From: an uncultured Planctomycetaceae bacterium
GTDB taxonomy: Bacteria; Planctomycetota; Planctomycetia; Pirellulales; Pirellulaceae
Length of the DNA: 55,100 nucleotides
NCBI GenBank assembly: GCA_903863885.1
Contig: CAIPEB010000112.1
Span: 1-55,100, forward strand
Direction of reading: 5' to 3'
Made by a program: the position numbers and the translations under genes. Of the stretch, positions 1 through 9,686 are shown in pieces. The notes under the pieces are model-generated. The model did not search any database. It was given only the letters and a program-made list of their open reading frames with translations, and was not told the DNA's origin. How positions within the stretch are numbered: position 1 is the first letter of the stretch; each line of letters opens with the position of its first letter.

Positions 1-1
1 G

Positions 2-388
2 TTAAGCTACGGGGACGCGATTGTAACCACCGAAACATTACGGATTTGCGGAAAGGCATGTTTGACCGACTGGCAGAAAATCACAACTGATTTGTTCAGT
101 CGCTCGCTCACCCAATCGCTTCCGAGAGTCGATTCTAGCCAGTTCCTGGCGATGTGGCTAGAGTCTCGGCATCACGAGAGAATCGGGGACGTGGCCCAAG
201 AGTTGAGACAGCCGGTGGGCCAACGGTCCGTGGCCTGGCTCTTGGCCCCGCCGGGTGTGACGGGGCCGTTGTGGGCGCCCGACATGGTCACTGCACAATC
301 TTCGAAGAAGATCCGCCCGTTGAAGGAGATTCTTGGCGCCAACGCCGACCTGTGGGAGCATGCTTCCTGCATGGATCGGCCGGGCTGA
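2..388 (+). CDS. 3' end of an unrecognised gene (partial)
   Basis: This frame is open from the left edge of the window to a TGA at 386-388, with mostly G or C in third codon positions, so it reads like the C-terminal 128 residues of a gene that starts outside the window. The stop lies four bases before the start of the next plus-strand gene, which fits an operon. I recognise no domain; the visible part holds a Trp/Leu-rich stretch (FLAMWLESRHHERIG) and ends in a CMDRPG tail. An internal TTG at 62 could be a start, but I see no ribosome-binding site. The competing frame at positions 1-90 is also open but short. No function is assigned; the coding nature itself is only moderately sure. Confidence 0.4.
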   Translation, partial: LSYGDAIVTTETLRICGKACLTDWQKITTDLFSRSLTQSLPRVDSSQFLAMWLESRHHERIGDVAQELRQPVGQRSVAWLLAPPGVTGPLWAPDMVTAQSSKKIRPLKEILGANADLWEHASCMDRPG

Positions 389-392
389 CCAC

Positions 393-2555
393 ATGAGGAC
401 ACCAATGATGCGGTATTGCTGCATGATTGTCAGTCTGATCCCCGCCGTACTCGGAACAGCGTGGGCGGGTGATCTCACCTGGATTCAAACCGCGCGGGTG
501 TTTCTCATTGACGCGTATCAGCCGCCTTTTGCGCCCGAACTCGAGTACGACGCCGAAGCCCTGGCGCGGACGATGTCCGAAATGCACGCCAATACGGTTC
601 GCATTGCCACCATGGGCAAGTATGCGACGATTCAAGGGGTTCGGTTTTCCACGTTTCCGGCCTTGGGCAAGCGGGACGTGCTGGCCGAGACGATCGCAGC
701 CGCCAAGCCCCGTGGCATTCGAGTCGTGCCGTACATCTCGACTGGGCACAAGTTGGCCTGGTCGGTGGTCACCCGCGACTATCCGGAATACGCGCAGCGC
801 ACTCGACCCGGTGGCGGGCCGAGCCGTGACCACATGTTTGTCGGTGAAGACCACGGCACCGTCTGCTGGAACACGCCCTATCGGCAGGCATTCCTCGACC
901 TCGTGGAACACGTGGTTCGTGACTACGATGTGGATGGCCTGTATTTCGACACTTGGCGAGCGTTCTATTTTTGGCCGGACCCGCAGCTCTGTTACTGCGA
1001 TGGTTGCCAAAACGGCTTCCGTCAGGCATCGGGCGGAAAGGGAATTCCCTGGCACGAGAGCCTGTCCGATTACACCGCCGAAGAGCTCAGGACAATTGCC
1101 GAGTATCACCACTGGTACAAGGAACAATTGATCGCCACGCTTCAGGAGGTCAGGCGAATCGTCAAGTCCCACAAGGACATCCCGCTGATCTGCAACATCG
1201 GACACGCACGGCGGATGGCGGACGACGACCCTCGCATCTTCCGGGCCATGGACGCGTTCCTGTACGAGCGGGGCCATTCTCTGTTGGAGCGGGCTGAGGG
1301 CGTCAGCCTCGCCCGCGCAGCGGGGCTGGGCGTTTGGCCCTACGTCGGGGTCTATAACAACTGGCCTCGCGTGATTCCCAACGGCCTGGACTACCAGCAG
1401 GAGATCTTCGCCACCGTTGCTTTCGGCGGCGCGCCGATCGTGGCGCAGCCCTACGGCTACGTGACCGACCGGGCGAATCGCCGCTGGGTGAGCTTTCCGT
1501 TCTCGGTTCTCCAGGAACATGAGCGGGAGTTCGCCGGCTTCGAAAATGTCCACTACGCTGCCGTCGTGTATTCCGACCGCAATCCGACCGGTCGAGCGCC
1601 GGAGGCCGGGTTCTGGCCGACTGACGTGCGTGCGTCGACCCTCGGAGCTTTCGCCGCCTGTCTGTACGGCCATGTCCAGGTTTCCTCCATTCCCGAACTG
1701 GTCTTGGATCAACCCGAAATACTCAAGCGGTATCGCGTCCTGTACCTGGCAGGTGTTCCAACCCTCACCCCACAGCGCATCAAGAACATCGAGCATTTCG
1801 TCGAGAACGGTGGCGGACTGCTGGCCAGTTGCGCGACGTCGCTCTACGGACCGTCGGGGGAACGGTTGGAGCAATTCGCGATGGAGGATTTGCTTCGGGT
1901 CCGTCCTGTCCGTCCTGATGGCGCCTTGGCAGAGACCCTCAGGAGCTATCGCTGCATGATCGGCGGTCCCAATGACCTCTATCTCCTGCCGCGCGCAGAT
2001 TCCCGCGCAACGGAGACTTCAATCCCGATGATTCCCCTGTGGCACTTCGAGTCTGTTGAGTGTCTGGCAGGCGGTACCGTGCGGGCGGATATCGTGACGG
2101 GCGACGGACACAAGCCAATCCTCCCTGGGGTCGTCGTTTCCAGACACGGTAAGGGGCGTGTGGTCTACTTGGCCTCGTCCCTCGAAAGCCTCTACAGTTC
2201 CACGAGACAATCGCTTCTGGGCAGGTACTTGCGCACACTGCTCGAAGAGGCGGCCGCCGTGCCGCCACCGTACCGGGTCGTGGCTCCGCCGTCCGTCATT
2301 GCCAATCTCACTCAGAACGGCGATCGGCGCGTTATGCATTTGCTGAACTGGACGGGAGACGCCGAAAACGAGGCCAACTACTTGCCGCCCGCAGAGAACG
2401 TCGCAGTGTACCTGACGATTCCCGATGGCATGAAAGTCCGTCAGGTGACCGCTTTTCCCGAATCCTCGTTCCACCAAACGCAGCCCGGCCAGGAGCTGGA
2501 AATCCGCATTCCTCGAATGGACGCTTACCAGGCCATCGCCGTTGAACTCGAGTGA
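393..2555 (+). CDS. Secreted GHL6-type glycosyl-hydrolase-like protein
   Basis: A 720-residue protein, probably exported: from the ATG at 393 it has a hydrophobic leader ending near AWAG (about residue 26), whereas earlier in-frame starts only add non-signal sequence. The N-terminal half looks like a TIM barrel of the 'hypothetical glycosyl hydrolase 6' group: VDGLYFDTWR is followed by the paired-cysteine segment CYCDGCQNGF, typical of that family. The middle (about residues 410-600) resembles the glutamine-amidotransferase-like trimerisation domain of GH42 beta-galactosidases (LYLAGVPTLT, FVENGGGLLAS). The C-terminus looks like a small beta-sandwich (LLNWTGDAEN). Substrate is unknown; a glycan or deoxysugar glycoside is inferred from the fold and from glycosidase genes further along the window. 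The family is plausible, the enzymatic activity unproven. Confidence 0.7.
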   Translation: MRTPMMRYCCMIVSLIPAVLGTAWAGDLTWIQTARVFLIDAYQPPFAPELEYDAEALARTMSEMHANTVRIATMGKYATIQGVRFSTFPALGKRDVLAETIAAAKPRGIRVVPYISTGHKLAWSVVTRDYPEYAQRTRPGGGPSRDHMFVGEDHGTVCWNTPYRQAFLDLVEHVVRDYDVDGLYFDTWRAFYFWPDPQLCYCDGCQNGFRQASGGKGIPWHESLSDYTAEELRTIAEYHHWYKEQLIATLQEVRRIVKSHKDIPLICNIGHARRMADDDPRIFRAMDAFLYERGHSLLERAEGVSLARAAGLGVWPYVGVYNNWPRVIPNGLDYQQEIFATVAFGGAPIVAQPYGYVTDRANRRWVSFPFSVLQEHEREFAGFENVHYAAVVYSDRNPTGRAPEAGFWPTDVRASTLGAFAACLYGHVQVSSIPELVLDQPEILKRYRVLYLAGVPTLTPQRIKNIEHFVENGGGLLASCATSLYGPSGERLEQFAMEDLLRVRPVRPDGALAETLRSYRCMIGGPNDLYLLPRADSRATETSIPMIPLWHFESVECLAGGTVRADIVTGDGHKPILPGVVVSRHGKGRVVYLASSLESLYSSTRQSLLGRYLRTLLEEAAAVPPPYRVVAPPSVIANLTQNGDRRVMHLLNWTGDAENEANYLPPAENVAVYLTIPDGMKVRQVTAFPESSFHQTQPGQELEIRIPRMDAYQAIAVELE

Positions 2556-2645
2556 AGGAAAACGATGGAATGCGCCTGAAGATATTACGAATCTCAGCGG
2601 GCGATGATCTGCACGGTGTTCTTTTGTGCGAAAGCGAACTCAACC

Positions 2646-4007
2646 ATGAAACGAATTGTCTTAGCAACGCTGGTCGCCTTCATTCAGGTCGCATTTGCAT
2701 GTGCCGCAGCGCCACTGCCCGACGGCTGGCAAACCGTTGCGCCGCGCGATGAGATCCGCCCGGCGTTTTCTTTCGAGCCGAAAGGGGGGCCGAAGAATGC
2801 CGGCAGCTTCGTCATTCGCCATGACGCGCGCGAGGGCTTGGACGGGTGGTTTCAGAAGTCGTTCGCGGTCAGCGGTGGCGAGTTCTACCGGTTTCACGCC
2901 GTGCGGAGTTGCGTAGATGTGGCCGTGCCCCGCCGCAGCGCGCTGGTGCGCGTGCGCTGGCAGGATGAGGCGGGGAACACGGTGTCCGCCGATGTTCCAG
3001 AACGGCAGATCAAGGAACTGGGACACGTCCCGAGTGCCGAACCGGAGTTTCCCGTCGACGGCGCAACCGACAAGGACGGCTGGACGACCGTCAGCGGCGT
3101 CTATCGCGTCCCGCTCAAGGCCACGCGAGCCATTGTCGAGTTGCACTTGCAGTGGGCTCCCAACGGCAGCATTGAATGGAGCGATATCGAATTCGCGAAG
3201 ACCGAGCCGCCGACGCCGCGCAAGGTGCGGCTGGCCACGGTTCACTACAAGCCGAGCGGCAAATCGCCGCGGGAGAACTGCAAAGAATATGCGCCGCTTC
3301 TCGCGGAAGCCGCAAAGCAGAGAGCCGATCTCGTTGTGCTTGGCGAAACGATCCCCGCGGTGGGAGTGAAGCAAAAGGCGCACGAATTAGCCGAGGTCAT
3401 TCCTGGACCGACAACCCAATACTTCGGGGAGCTTGCTAAGGAACATAAGCTGCACATTGCGTTCAGCCTGAACGAACGGGCTGGGCACCTGGTCTACAAT
3501 GCGGCCGTTCTTATCGGCCCGGATGGCAAGCTGATCGGCAAGTATCGCAAGGTGTGCCTGCCACCCAGCGAGGTCGAGGGCGGCACCGCGCCGGGCAAGG
3601 GCTATCCGGTGTTCGACACGAAGTTCGGCAAGGTCGGCCTGATGATCTGCTACGACGGCTTCTTCCCGGAAGTGGCCCGTGAGCTCTCAAACCGCGGTGC
3701 GGAAGTCATCGCTTGGCCAGTCTGGGGCTGCAATCCGCTGTTGGCCCAGGCCCGCGCCTGCGAGAATCACGTCTATCTCGTCAGCAGCACCTTCATGGAA
3801 CCGAAGGACGGCTGGATGATCTCGGCCGTCTTCGATCAGACCGGCAAACCGATCGCGCAGGCCGAAAAATGGGGCACCGTCGCCGTAGCCGAAGTCGATC
3901 TCAGCCAGCCATACGTCGGCCCCTGGAACCTCGGCGACTTCCGCTCCATGATTGCGCGGCATCGGCCGGTCTCCCTCGCGGAGGAAGTGCCCCCTCATCA
4001 GCCGTGA
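2646..4007 (+). CDS. Secreted carbon-nitrogen hydrolase (nitrilase superfamily)
   Basis: A 453-residue protein with a signal peptide (MKRIVLATLV... to about residue 20), which is why the ATG at 2646 is preferred over the in-frame ATG at 2604. Residues 30-190 form a beta-sandwich-like region, possibly carbohydrate binding. Residues 194-440 are a carbon-nitrogen hydrolase domain with the full Glu-Lys-Cys triad: E234 in VLGETIP, K302 in KYRKVCLP, C335 in MICYDGFF. Members of the family hydrolyse nitriles, amides or carbamoyl groups, and this planctomycete-type fusion is presumably exported to the periplasm or surface. The gene starts 90 bp after the GHL6-like gene on the same strand, so co-transcription is likely. 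The substrate cannot be told from the sequence; an amide or N-carbamoyl compound is a guess. Confidence 0.85.
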   Translation: MKRIVLATLVAFIQVAFACAAAPLPDGWQTVAPRDEIRPAFSFEPKGGPKNAGSFVIRHDAREGLDGWFQKSFAVSGGEFYRFHAVRSCVDVAVPRRSALVRVRWQDEAGNTVSADVPERQIKELGHVPSAEPEFPVDGATDKDGWTTVSGVYRVPLKATRAIVELHLQWAPNGSIEWSDIEFAKTEPPTPRKVRLATVHYKPSGKSPRENCKEYAPLLAEAAKQRADLVVLGETIPAVGVKQKAHELAEVIPGPTTQYFGELAKEHKLHIAFSLNERAGHLVYNAAVLIGPDGKLIGKYRKVCLPPSEVEGGTAPGKGYPVFDTKFGKVGLMICYDGFFPEVARELSNRGAEVIAWPVWGCNPLLAQARACENHVYLVSSTFMEPKDGWMISAVFDQTGKPIAQAEKWGTVAVAEVDLSQPYVGPWNLGDFRSMIARHRPVSLAEEVPPHQP

Positions 4008-4230
4008 GCAAGACGAACAGGTAATCCTCCGGGACAAGACGAGACCCTTGCCGGATGCAGCAGGCCCGTCAATGGCATCAACATTTCGATCCCGCAAGGC
4101 TCCGTCCTGCTCCGGCACCACATCGTGGAACATGGGACTTGATCCGCGTCGCGATGATATGTCGGCAGGGTGAGCGAAACACTCCCGAGTCATTCACGAC
4201 GGACCACGATCTGAACAGGAAACTCACGCC

Positions 4231-4506
4231 ATGCGAACGACAGTTCTGGTCACAGTCATGCTGACCCTCGCCGCCGCACTCTTGGCGTCGCCGCCCGCCG
4301 CGACTGTCGACGAAACCGCCATCAAGCCCAATATCGTCTGGATGAACTTCTCGAAGTTCCAGCCGATCTTGCCAGCCCCGTTGTCGACTATTTCGCAGGC
4401 AGTCGGTTCTTCGGCCGAGGCGGAACATCATCGTGGCGGGCTCTTTTGGGCGGAATGGGACCATGTTAGAGTGGCCCGGCCTGCACTGTTCCGGGAAGCA
4501 CGCTGA
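4231..4506 (+). pseudogene. N-terminal remnant of a secreted sulfatase-like gene
   Basis: An ATG at 4231 follows an AGGAAA ribosome-binding site and opens a clean signal peptide (MRTTVLVTVMLTLAAALLAS), then the segment AIKPNIVWM. KPNIVW followed by Ile/Met and acidic residues is how sulfatases begin (first metal-binding strand), but here the acidic metal ligands and the C-x-P/S-x-R sulfatase motif never follow. The frame instead runs through unrelated sequence to a stop at 4504-4506, just before the next gene. I read this as a 5' fragment of a sulfatase left after a deletion. It could also be a short secreted peptide of its own; the match is only a few residues long. The stretch 4008-4230 before it shows no other coding signal. 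Confidence 0.4.
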
Positions 4507-4549
4507 GGTGCTGGGCTGCTGCGGACTCCGGGTCGTAGAGGAGGATGGT

Positions 4550-7500
4550 ATGCGAAGCAACAGATCACCGTCATTTTCACTTTGGAGTGCGCAGGCCCTT
4601 GTGCTCGCATGTTTGTTCACGGCCAATTCGATGGCCGTTGCCTGGGAAGTCAACGTGCCCAAGAATCTGGCCACAAGCGCTCGGGTCTCGGCCAGCAGTC
4701 ACTTCAGCGATGCTTATCGCCCGCAGATGGCCACCAGCGGCGTGATGCCATCGGACTTCCGGCCAGACGTTGGTGATTGGGCGGTGCTTGGAACTCAGAG
4801 CGGTTGGTTCGAACTGGAATGGGACCAGCCCGTTGAAGTGGCTCAGATTGTCTACTACGCGCGGACGACCAGCCCGTTGCTGGAGTGCTTCAGGGACTAT
4901 GCGGTGTACGTCAACGGCGAAACGTCACCTGCCGCAAAGGGCACGTTGCAGCACCGGCGTGGCCCTCAGAAGATCACGCTTCCGAAACAGCGCGCTGGGC
5001 GAATACGCGTCGAATTTCTATCGTCGCATCCGGATGCGATCAATCCCGGTGCGGCGGAGATCGCGGTATATTCTGAGTCAGTCACAGACGCTGCGTTGGC
5101 CGCGATGTCCATACCGCCCGAGGAACAGACGCCGGCGGCACTCGCGATGCGCCAGAAGCTGTTTGCCGGGCGCTTCGGTTTCCGCGAGATCCTGCTGGTC
5201 CAGCGCAAACCGCTCGATATCTCCCACGTCTACGTCTATCACGTCGAGGGCTATCGGCCGGGCGGCGGGCTATATTTGTTCACGCCCGACGAGAAGGGTG
5301 GCACGTTGAATCGGATTTTTGACGCGGGCCAGGGCATGATCACCACGGCCGATTTGTCCTACGACGGCCGGGAAATCGTCTTCGCGATGCGCCGCGGCGG
5401 CCACGTCGCGTCGGATCCCGTCAACCACGTCGAAGATATCTCCCGCTGCGCCGATGAGGCAAGCAACTACCACGTCTTCCGCATGAACATCGATGGGACA
5501 GGGCTCGTGCAATTGACGCACGGCACCCACAACAACCTCGACCCGTGCTGGCTGCCCGATGGAGGTATCGCCTTCATGTCCGATCGTAAGCCGGCCTATG
5601 CCTATTGCTGGGTCACCACCTCGCCGGTCCTCTACCGCATGGCCCGCGACGGTTCGCGGCAGACCCGGCTCTCAGCCAACTATCTGATGGATTTCACCCC
5701 GTCGGTACTCAGTAACGGGCGGATCATCTACACACGTTGGGAATACGTGGACCGTCCAGCCTGTCCCATCCAAAGCCTCTGGACAATTAATCCGGACGGT
5801 ACTGGGCTGGCCGGTTACTACGGCAACCGGGTCCTTTCCCCCGGTACGTTCATGGACGCGCAGCCGGTTCCCCATACGCAAAGCGTGATTGCCACAGCAA
5901 CGAATCACAACGGGCCGTGCCGAGGTGCAATCGTGGTGATTGATCCGACCAAGGGCGCGAACGCGCGCGAAGCGGTGCGCAACTTGACACCCGAGATCGA
6001 TATCTACGCGCATCGTGTCGGCGGCGGTCCGTACGGCAACGGTATGCTCGATTGCGGCATCTTCGGCGCCTACGAGAAGCCGCTGGCTATTGATGAAAAC
6101 CACTACCTGGTCTCCAAAGGAGGCGTCGTCCAAGTCCGCGACTTCGACGGAAACGCGGTCTCCTTGCTGGGCCTGAGCGGCGGCCTGGGATTCTACAGTG
6201 CACAGCCCGTGCGAGCGCAGGAGCTGCCGCCGGTTGTCAGCGGTAACACGATGGACGGGGATGCGGAGCTGCCCGAAGATGGGAGCGTCTCGGGCAATTG
6301 GGCCACGGTCATCCTGCAGGATGTCTATAACGGCCTCGAACCTCAGGTGAAACGTGGCGAGATCAAGCAGATCGTTGTCGTGCAGGAAGTCGAAAAGAGC
6401 GCCCATTCGCCATTCACGAACAGGCGGTCCGACGGGGCTGATTCTTTTGTTGTCCCGGTCTTCGGATACCAGTTCCCTCTGGTTTCCTGTGGGGCCACCT
6501 ACGCTCCGAAAAAGGTCTGGGGCATGGCGGACGTGCGCGACGACGGCAGTGCCGTGTTTCGCGTGCCATCCGAGGTGCCGATCTACTTCCTGGCGCTCGA
6601 CAATGAGGGTCGAGCGGTGCAACGCATGCGAACCTTCACGCACCTGATGCCGGGCGAAGTGCAGGGATGCGTCGGCTGTCATGCCGACCGCAATGCCGTC
6701 ACACCAAGTGTGGCGGTACAGCGCACGGCGCCGCTGGCACCGCAGGAACTTCGCCGCCCGGCCTGGGGCGTCCAAGGGTTCAGCTACCCGGAAGTCGTGC
6801 AGGGTGTGTTCGATCGACACTGCGTCGCGTGCCATAACGAGCGCGAGCAGGCGGCGGGCGTGGACCTGACCGGCGACATGACCGACTTCTTCAACGTCTC
6901 TTACGACGTGCTGTGCCGCACCGGCACGCAGGGAGAGCATAACTGGATGCTGCACGGAAGTCCCTCGGGCGCGGAGTATGACGGTATTCGCGGGAAGAGC
7001 CCCTACGTCGAATGGATCTGGACCATTAACGGCGCCGAGTCGAACATCTTGGAGATCGCACCACGCCGCTGGGGCAGTCCGGCGAGCAAACTGACGGAGA
7101 TCATTCGGAGTGGGCATCCTGACCAGAACGGCCGGCCGCAGGTCAACGTGCCCGACGAAGACCGCCGCCGCGTGTATCTGTGGATGGACTTGAACATTCC
7201 GTATTACGGGACGTCGTCTTCCAGCCATACCGCTCAGCTCGGCAGTCGGCGGATGATGCCGGAGGATCTGGATTCCGTCCTAAGCGAAGTTGCGGCACGG
7301 CGCTGTGTCGAGTGCCATGCGACGGGCGTGCCTCGCAAGTTCTACACACGCGTTATGCAGCCGGACAAAAACAGTTTTCTCCTCGCCCCCTTAGCGAAGA
7401 CGGCCGGCGGTACAGAGAAGTGCGGCAGGCCGGTTTTCGCCTCCACCGCCGACCCGGACTATCAGAAGATTCTCCAGACGTTCAAGCCGATCCAGGCACT

Positions 7501-7582
7501 GTTGAAGGAGCGACCGCGCGAGGATCTCAAGGCTTGCGTGAGCGCGGCGACACAGACGCAATCGGTACCGGAGTCCCAATAG
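4550..7582 (+). CDS. Secreted F5/8C-propeller-multihaem cytochrome protein, hydrazine-synthase-alpha-like
   Basis: A 1010-residue protein. The ATG at 4550 is preferred because GAGGAGGA precedes it and a signal peptide follows (LVLACLFTANSMAVAW). Residues about 35-175 look like a discoidin (F5/8 type C) domain. Residues about 200-650 carry repeated propeller motifs (YDGREIVFAMRR, LPDGGIAFMSDR, LSNGRIIYTRW) as in TolB/PD40 proteins and the middle domain of hydrazine synthase alpha. Three CXXCH haem c sites follow: CVGCH at 707, CVACH at 758 and CVECH at 919, so a periplasmic electron-transfer or redox role is likely. Such proteins are numerous in non-anammox planctomycetes, so hydrazine synthesis is not implied. 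The beta and gamma subunits of hydrazine synthase are not seen here. The actual substrate is unknown. Confidence 0.8.
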   Translation: MRSNRSPSFSLWSAQALVLACLFTANSMAVAWEVNVPKNLATSARVSASSHFSDAYRPQMATSGVMPSDFRPDVGDWAVLGTQSGWFELEWDQPVEVAQIVYYARTTSPLLECFRDYAVYVNGETSPAAKGTLQHRRGPQKITLPKQRAGRIRVEFLSSHPDAINPGAAEIAVYSESVTDAALAAMSIPPEEQTPAALAMRQKLFAGRFGFREILLVQRKPLDISHVYVYHVEGYRPGGGLYLFTPDEKGGTLNRIFDAGQGMITTADLSYDGREIVFAMRRGGHVASDPVNHVEDISRCADEASNYHVFRMNIDGTGLVQLTHGTHNNLDPCWLPDGGIAFMSDRKPAYAYCWVTTSPVLYRMARDGSRQTRLSANYLMDFTPSVLSNGRIIYTRWEYVDRPACPIQSLWTINPDGTGLAGYYGNRVLSPGTFMDAQPVPHTQSVIATATNHNGPCRGAIVVIDPTKGANAREAVRNLTPEIDIYAHRVGGGPYGNGMLDCGIFGAYEKPLAIDENHYLVSKGGVVQVRDFDGNAVSLLGLSGGLGFYSAQPVRAQELPPVVSGNTMDGDAELPEDGSVSGNWATVILQDVYNGLEPQVKRGEIKQIVVVQEVEKSAHSPFTNRRSDGADSFVVPVFGYQFPLVSCGATYAPKKVWGMADVRDDGSAVFRVPSEVPIYFLALDNEGRAVQRMRTFTHLMPGEVQGCVGCHADRNAVTPSVAVQRTAPLAPQELRRPAWGVQGFSYPEVVQGVFDRHCVACHNEREQAAGVDLTGDMTDFFNVSYDVLCRTGTQGEHNWMLHGSPSGAEYDGIRGKSPYVEWIWTINGAESNILEIAPRRWGSPASKLTEIIRSGHPDQNGRPQVNVPDEDRRRVYLWMDLNIPYYGTSSSSHTAQLGSRRMMPEDLDSVLSEVAARRCVECHATGVPRKFYTRVMQPDKNSFLLAPLAKTAGGTEKCGRPVFASTADPDYQKILQTFKPIQALLKERPREDLKACVSAATQTQSVPESQ

Positions 7583-7832
7583 AACGATGGCAGGCGCTCG
7601 GCTATCGGCAGGCCAGGCCGCTGATGACTTAGGCTCGTCATCGTGGAACGTACGTGGATATGCCGGACAGGGCGTGGGTGGTGCTGCACCACTTCCCCCG
7701 TCGTGCCGTTACTCATTCCAAGCGCGTGGTGTCACAGGAAACATCGAGATGCGGAACTTCGTGCAACCGTACAGCACAAGCGGCACCATCTCAGTCGCGG
7801 CGCCGGTCACCGATCGAGCTTTGGGAGTTCGC

Positions 7833-9686
7833 TCAGTTGAGATACTCTAACTGGGTCCCGGATGCCACCCGGTCGCTGATCTGATCCTCACCCGAATTGC
7901 CGAAGAACCAGTCTCGGCCGCTTCCGCCGGTCAGCAGGTCGACCGCCCCCTCGTCGCCGAAGATGGTGTCGTTCAACGCGAGGAAGTAGTTGCCGTTGAG
8001 CCGCGTGCCACTGCCGGTTCCCCGAAGGTTGGCAACCCGTGTGACATAGTTGCGGCTGGTCGTGGACCATTCGGCGAAGACGGCCAGCAACGCATCGGGA
8101 TCGAGGTCGAAAGACGTGCGGCCCGCAATAAGCAGGTCGTCGCCGCCGGACCCTCGGAGCGTATCGGCACCGTTGCCGCCGATCAGCACATTGCGGCCCC
8201 CGCCGCCGGTCAGCACGTCGTTGCCGCCATTGCCCACAAGTACCGCATTGCGACTGCTCGGCGCAGTCAAGAGGTCGCTGCCACCACCACCGAGGACGAC
8301 TGCGATGTTGCTGAGTGCTCCCGTCACGGCTGTGGCAACGTTGGTCTGTAGGTTGACGACGACCGCGGTCGACCACGTTTCATAGCTCAACACATTGTTG
8401 CCGCTCCCTCCGTTGAGATTGCCCGGCACCTGTCCCGTCGTTCCCATCCGGAAGTAGTCTTCCAAGCTCCCCCCGGTCAGGTTCTCGATTCCCTTGAATC
8501 TTGTGTCCGCGGTTGTCGCTCGGGGCGTCAACGACCCACCACCGGGAACATCGATCAGCCACATGCTGTTGACGGGTGGGCTGACGAGCGTGTCGGTGCC
8601 GGAAGCACCGTCGATGAGGCCCGAAATCCTCGCCGCCGCATTGGTCATCGTGTACGTGTCGGCGCCCGTTCCGCCAACGAGCTCCTCAAAACCGCTGAAG
8701 GCCGTGGCACCGACCGTTCCCGAATTCTGACTCGTAATACTCCAGGCGTTTGTCGCGTTAGAGCCGGACAACACGTCGCCAGAGTCTCCGGTGGCGACCA
8801 AGGACTCAATGGACGTGAAACTCCCCAGCCGCGTGCCGGTCCGTCCGACAAGTTCCACCGCGATGGGACCTGGCACCAGAGCGTAGCTCAGAATGTCCGT
8901 GCCGCTGCCGCCATTGATGACGCCGTCGATATCGCCGTCATCCACAAACGCAAACGAGTCCGCTCCGGAACCACCCGTCAAGTTCTCGATGCCGGCGAAG
9001 ATGGTGGTCCTGAGCGTTCCACCACCGGCGCTCTCGATGGTCCAGTTGTTGGCCAATGCGGGGCCAGCAAGCGTGTCTGTACCATCTCCGCCGTGCAAAG
9101 ACCCCGTCACGGCAGCACCCGCGCCGACCAGCGTGAACAGGTCGTTTCCGGAGCCGCCGTGCAAAATCTCGAATGAGCCGAACGGTATGGTGCCCGCAGT
9201 CCCCGAATCCGTCCCGTTGATGGTCCAGGTTGTGGCAGAATTCGAACCGAGAAGGTCGTCGGCCGCACTGCCGCCGATGAACGATTCAACACTCGAGTAC
9301 ACGGTCAATCCGCTGGCCGACCGCGACAGCAGGTTCACGAATACGGGACTGGCGACCGCCGAGTAGTCGAGCACATCGTTGCCGCTGCCGCCGTTGACGG
9401 TCCCAAATCCCGGGCCCACCGCCGAAAACAGAAACCGGAAGCTGTCTGATTGACCGTTCCCGGTCAGGTTCTCAAATCCGTCGAACGTGTAGGAACCATT
9501 GAGTGTTCCTTTGCCGGCATCTGCAAGTTGCCAACTGTTCGTCGTCGTTTCGCCGTGCGTGATCGTGGCGGACAAAAGATCGCGGCGTTCCAGCGGCTCC
9601 ATTCGCAGGCAGCGCAACGAAGATCTCTTGTCGAACGCGGACGACACGAACCGCTTGATTTGCCGTGAATTCTTGGTACGACGCAC
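7833..9686 (-). CDS. Secreted LEPR-type repeat protein with RTX-like Gly/Asp repeats
   Basis: A 617-residue protein with the planctomycete N-terminal anchor/export motif MEPLERRDLLSA at residues 29-40, preceded by a basic stretch rather than a classical signal peptide. The body is five to six imperfect units of roughly 80 residues, each with a W-x-I core, a GT turn, F-x-G-x-E-x-L-x-GG and a GGSGTDxLxY step. Near the C-terminus the repeats become RTX-like (GNGGNDVLTGGGGRNVLIGG), expected to bind calcium in a parallel beta-roll. The tail GRDWFFGNSGEDQISD is typical of such surface proteins. The role is probably structural or adhesive at the cell surface; no enzyme domain is visible. It lies alone, convergent with the cytochrome gene. 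Confidence 0.8.
   Translation of the reverse strand: MRRTKNSRQIKRFVSSAFDKRSSLRCLRMEPLERRDLLSATITHGETTTNSWQLADAGKGTLNGSYTFDGFENLTGNGQSDSFRFLFSAVGPGFGTVNGGSGNDVLDYSAVASPVFVNLLSRSASGLTVYSSVESFIGGSAADDLLGSNSATTWTINGTDSGTAGTIPFGSFEILHGGSGNDLFTLVGAGAAVTGSLHGGDGTDTLAGPALANNWTIESAGGGTLRTTIFAGIENLTGGSGADSFAFVDDGDIDGVINGGSGTDILSYALVPGPIAVELVGRTGTRLGSFTSIESLVATGDSGDVLSGSNATNAWSITSQNSGTVGATAFSGFEELVGGTGADTYTMTNAAARISGLIDGASGTDTLVSPPVNSMWLIDVPGGGSLTPRATTADTRFKGIENLTGGSLEDYFRMGTTGQVPGNLNGGSGNNVLSYETWSTAVVVNLQTNVATAVTGALSNIAVVLGGGGSDLLTAPSSRNAVLVGNGGNDVLTGGGGRNVLIGGNGADTLRGSGGDDLLIAGRTSFDLDPDALLAVFAEWSTTSRNYVTRVANLRGTGSGTRLNGNYFLALNDTIFGDEGAVDLLTGGSGRDWFFGNSGEDQISDRVASGTQLEYLN

Noticed and set aside
1-90. 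Open frame reading VKLRGRDCNH and ending at TGA 88-90
   Set aside because: It competes with the longer open frame that ends at 388; it is only 29 codons and its resemblance to sulfatase ends is too weak to support.
288-1874. 528-codon minus-strand frame
   Set aside because: It lies opposite the GHL6-like gene, has no signal or domain, and follows from the high GC third positions of the real gene.
5672-7228. 518-codon minus-strand frame
   Set aside because: Antisense to the cytochrome gene, whose haem motifs are on the plus strand.
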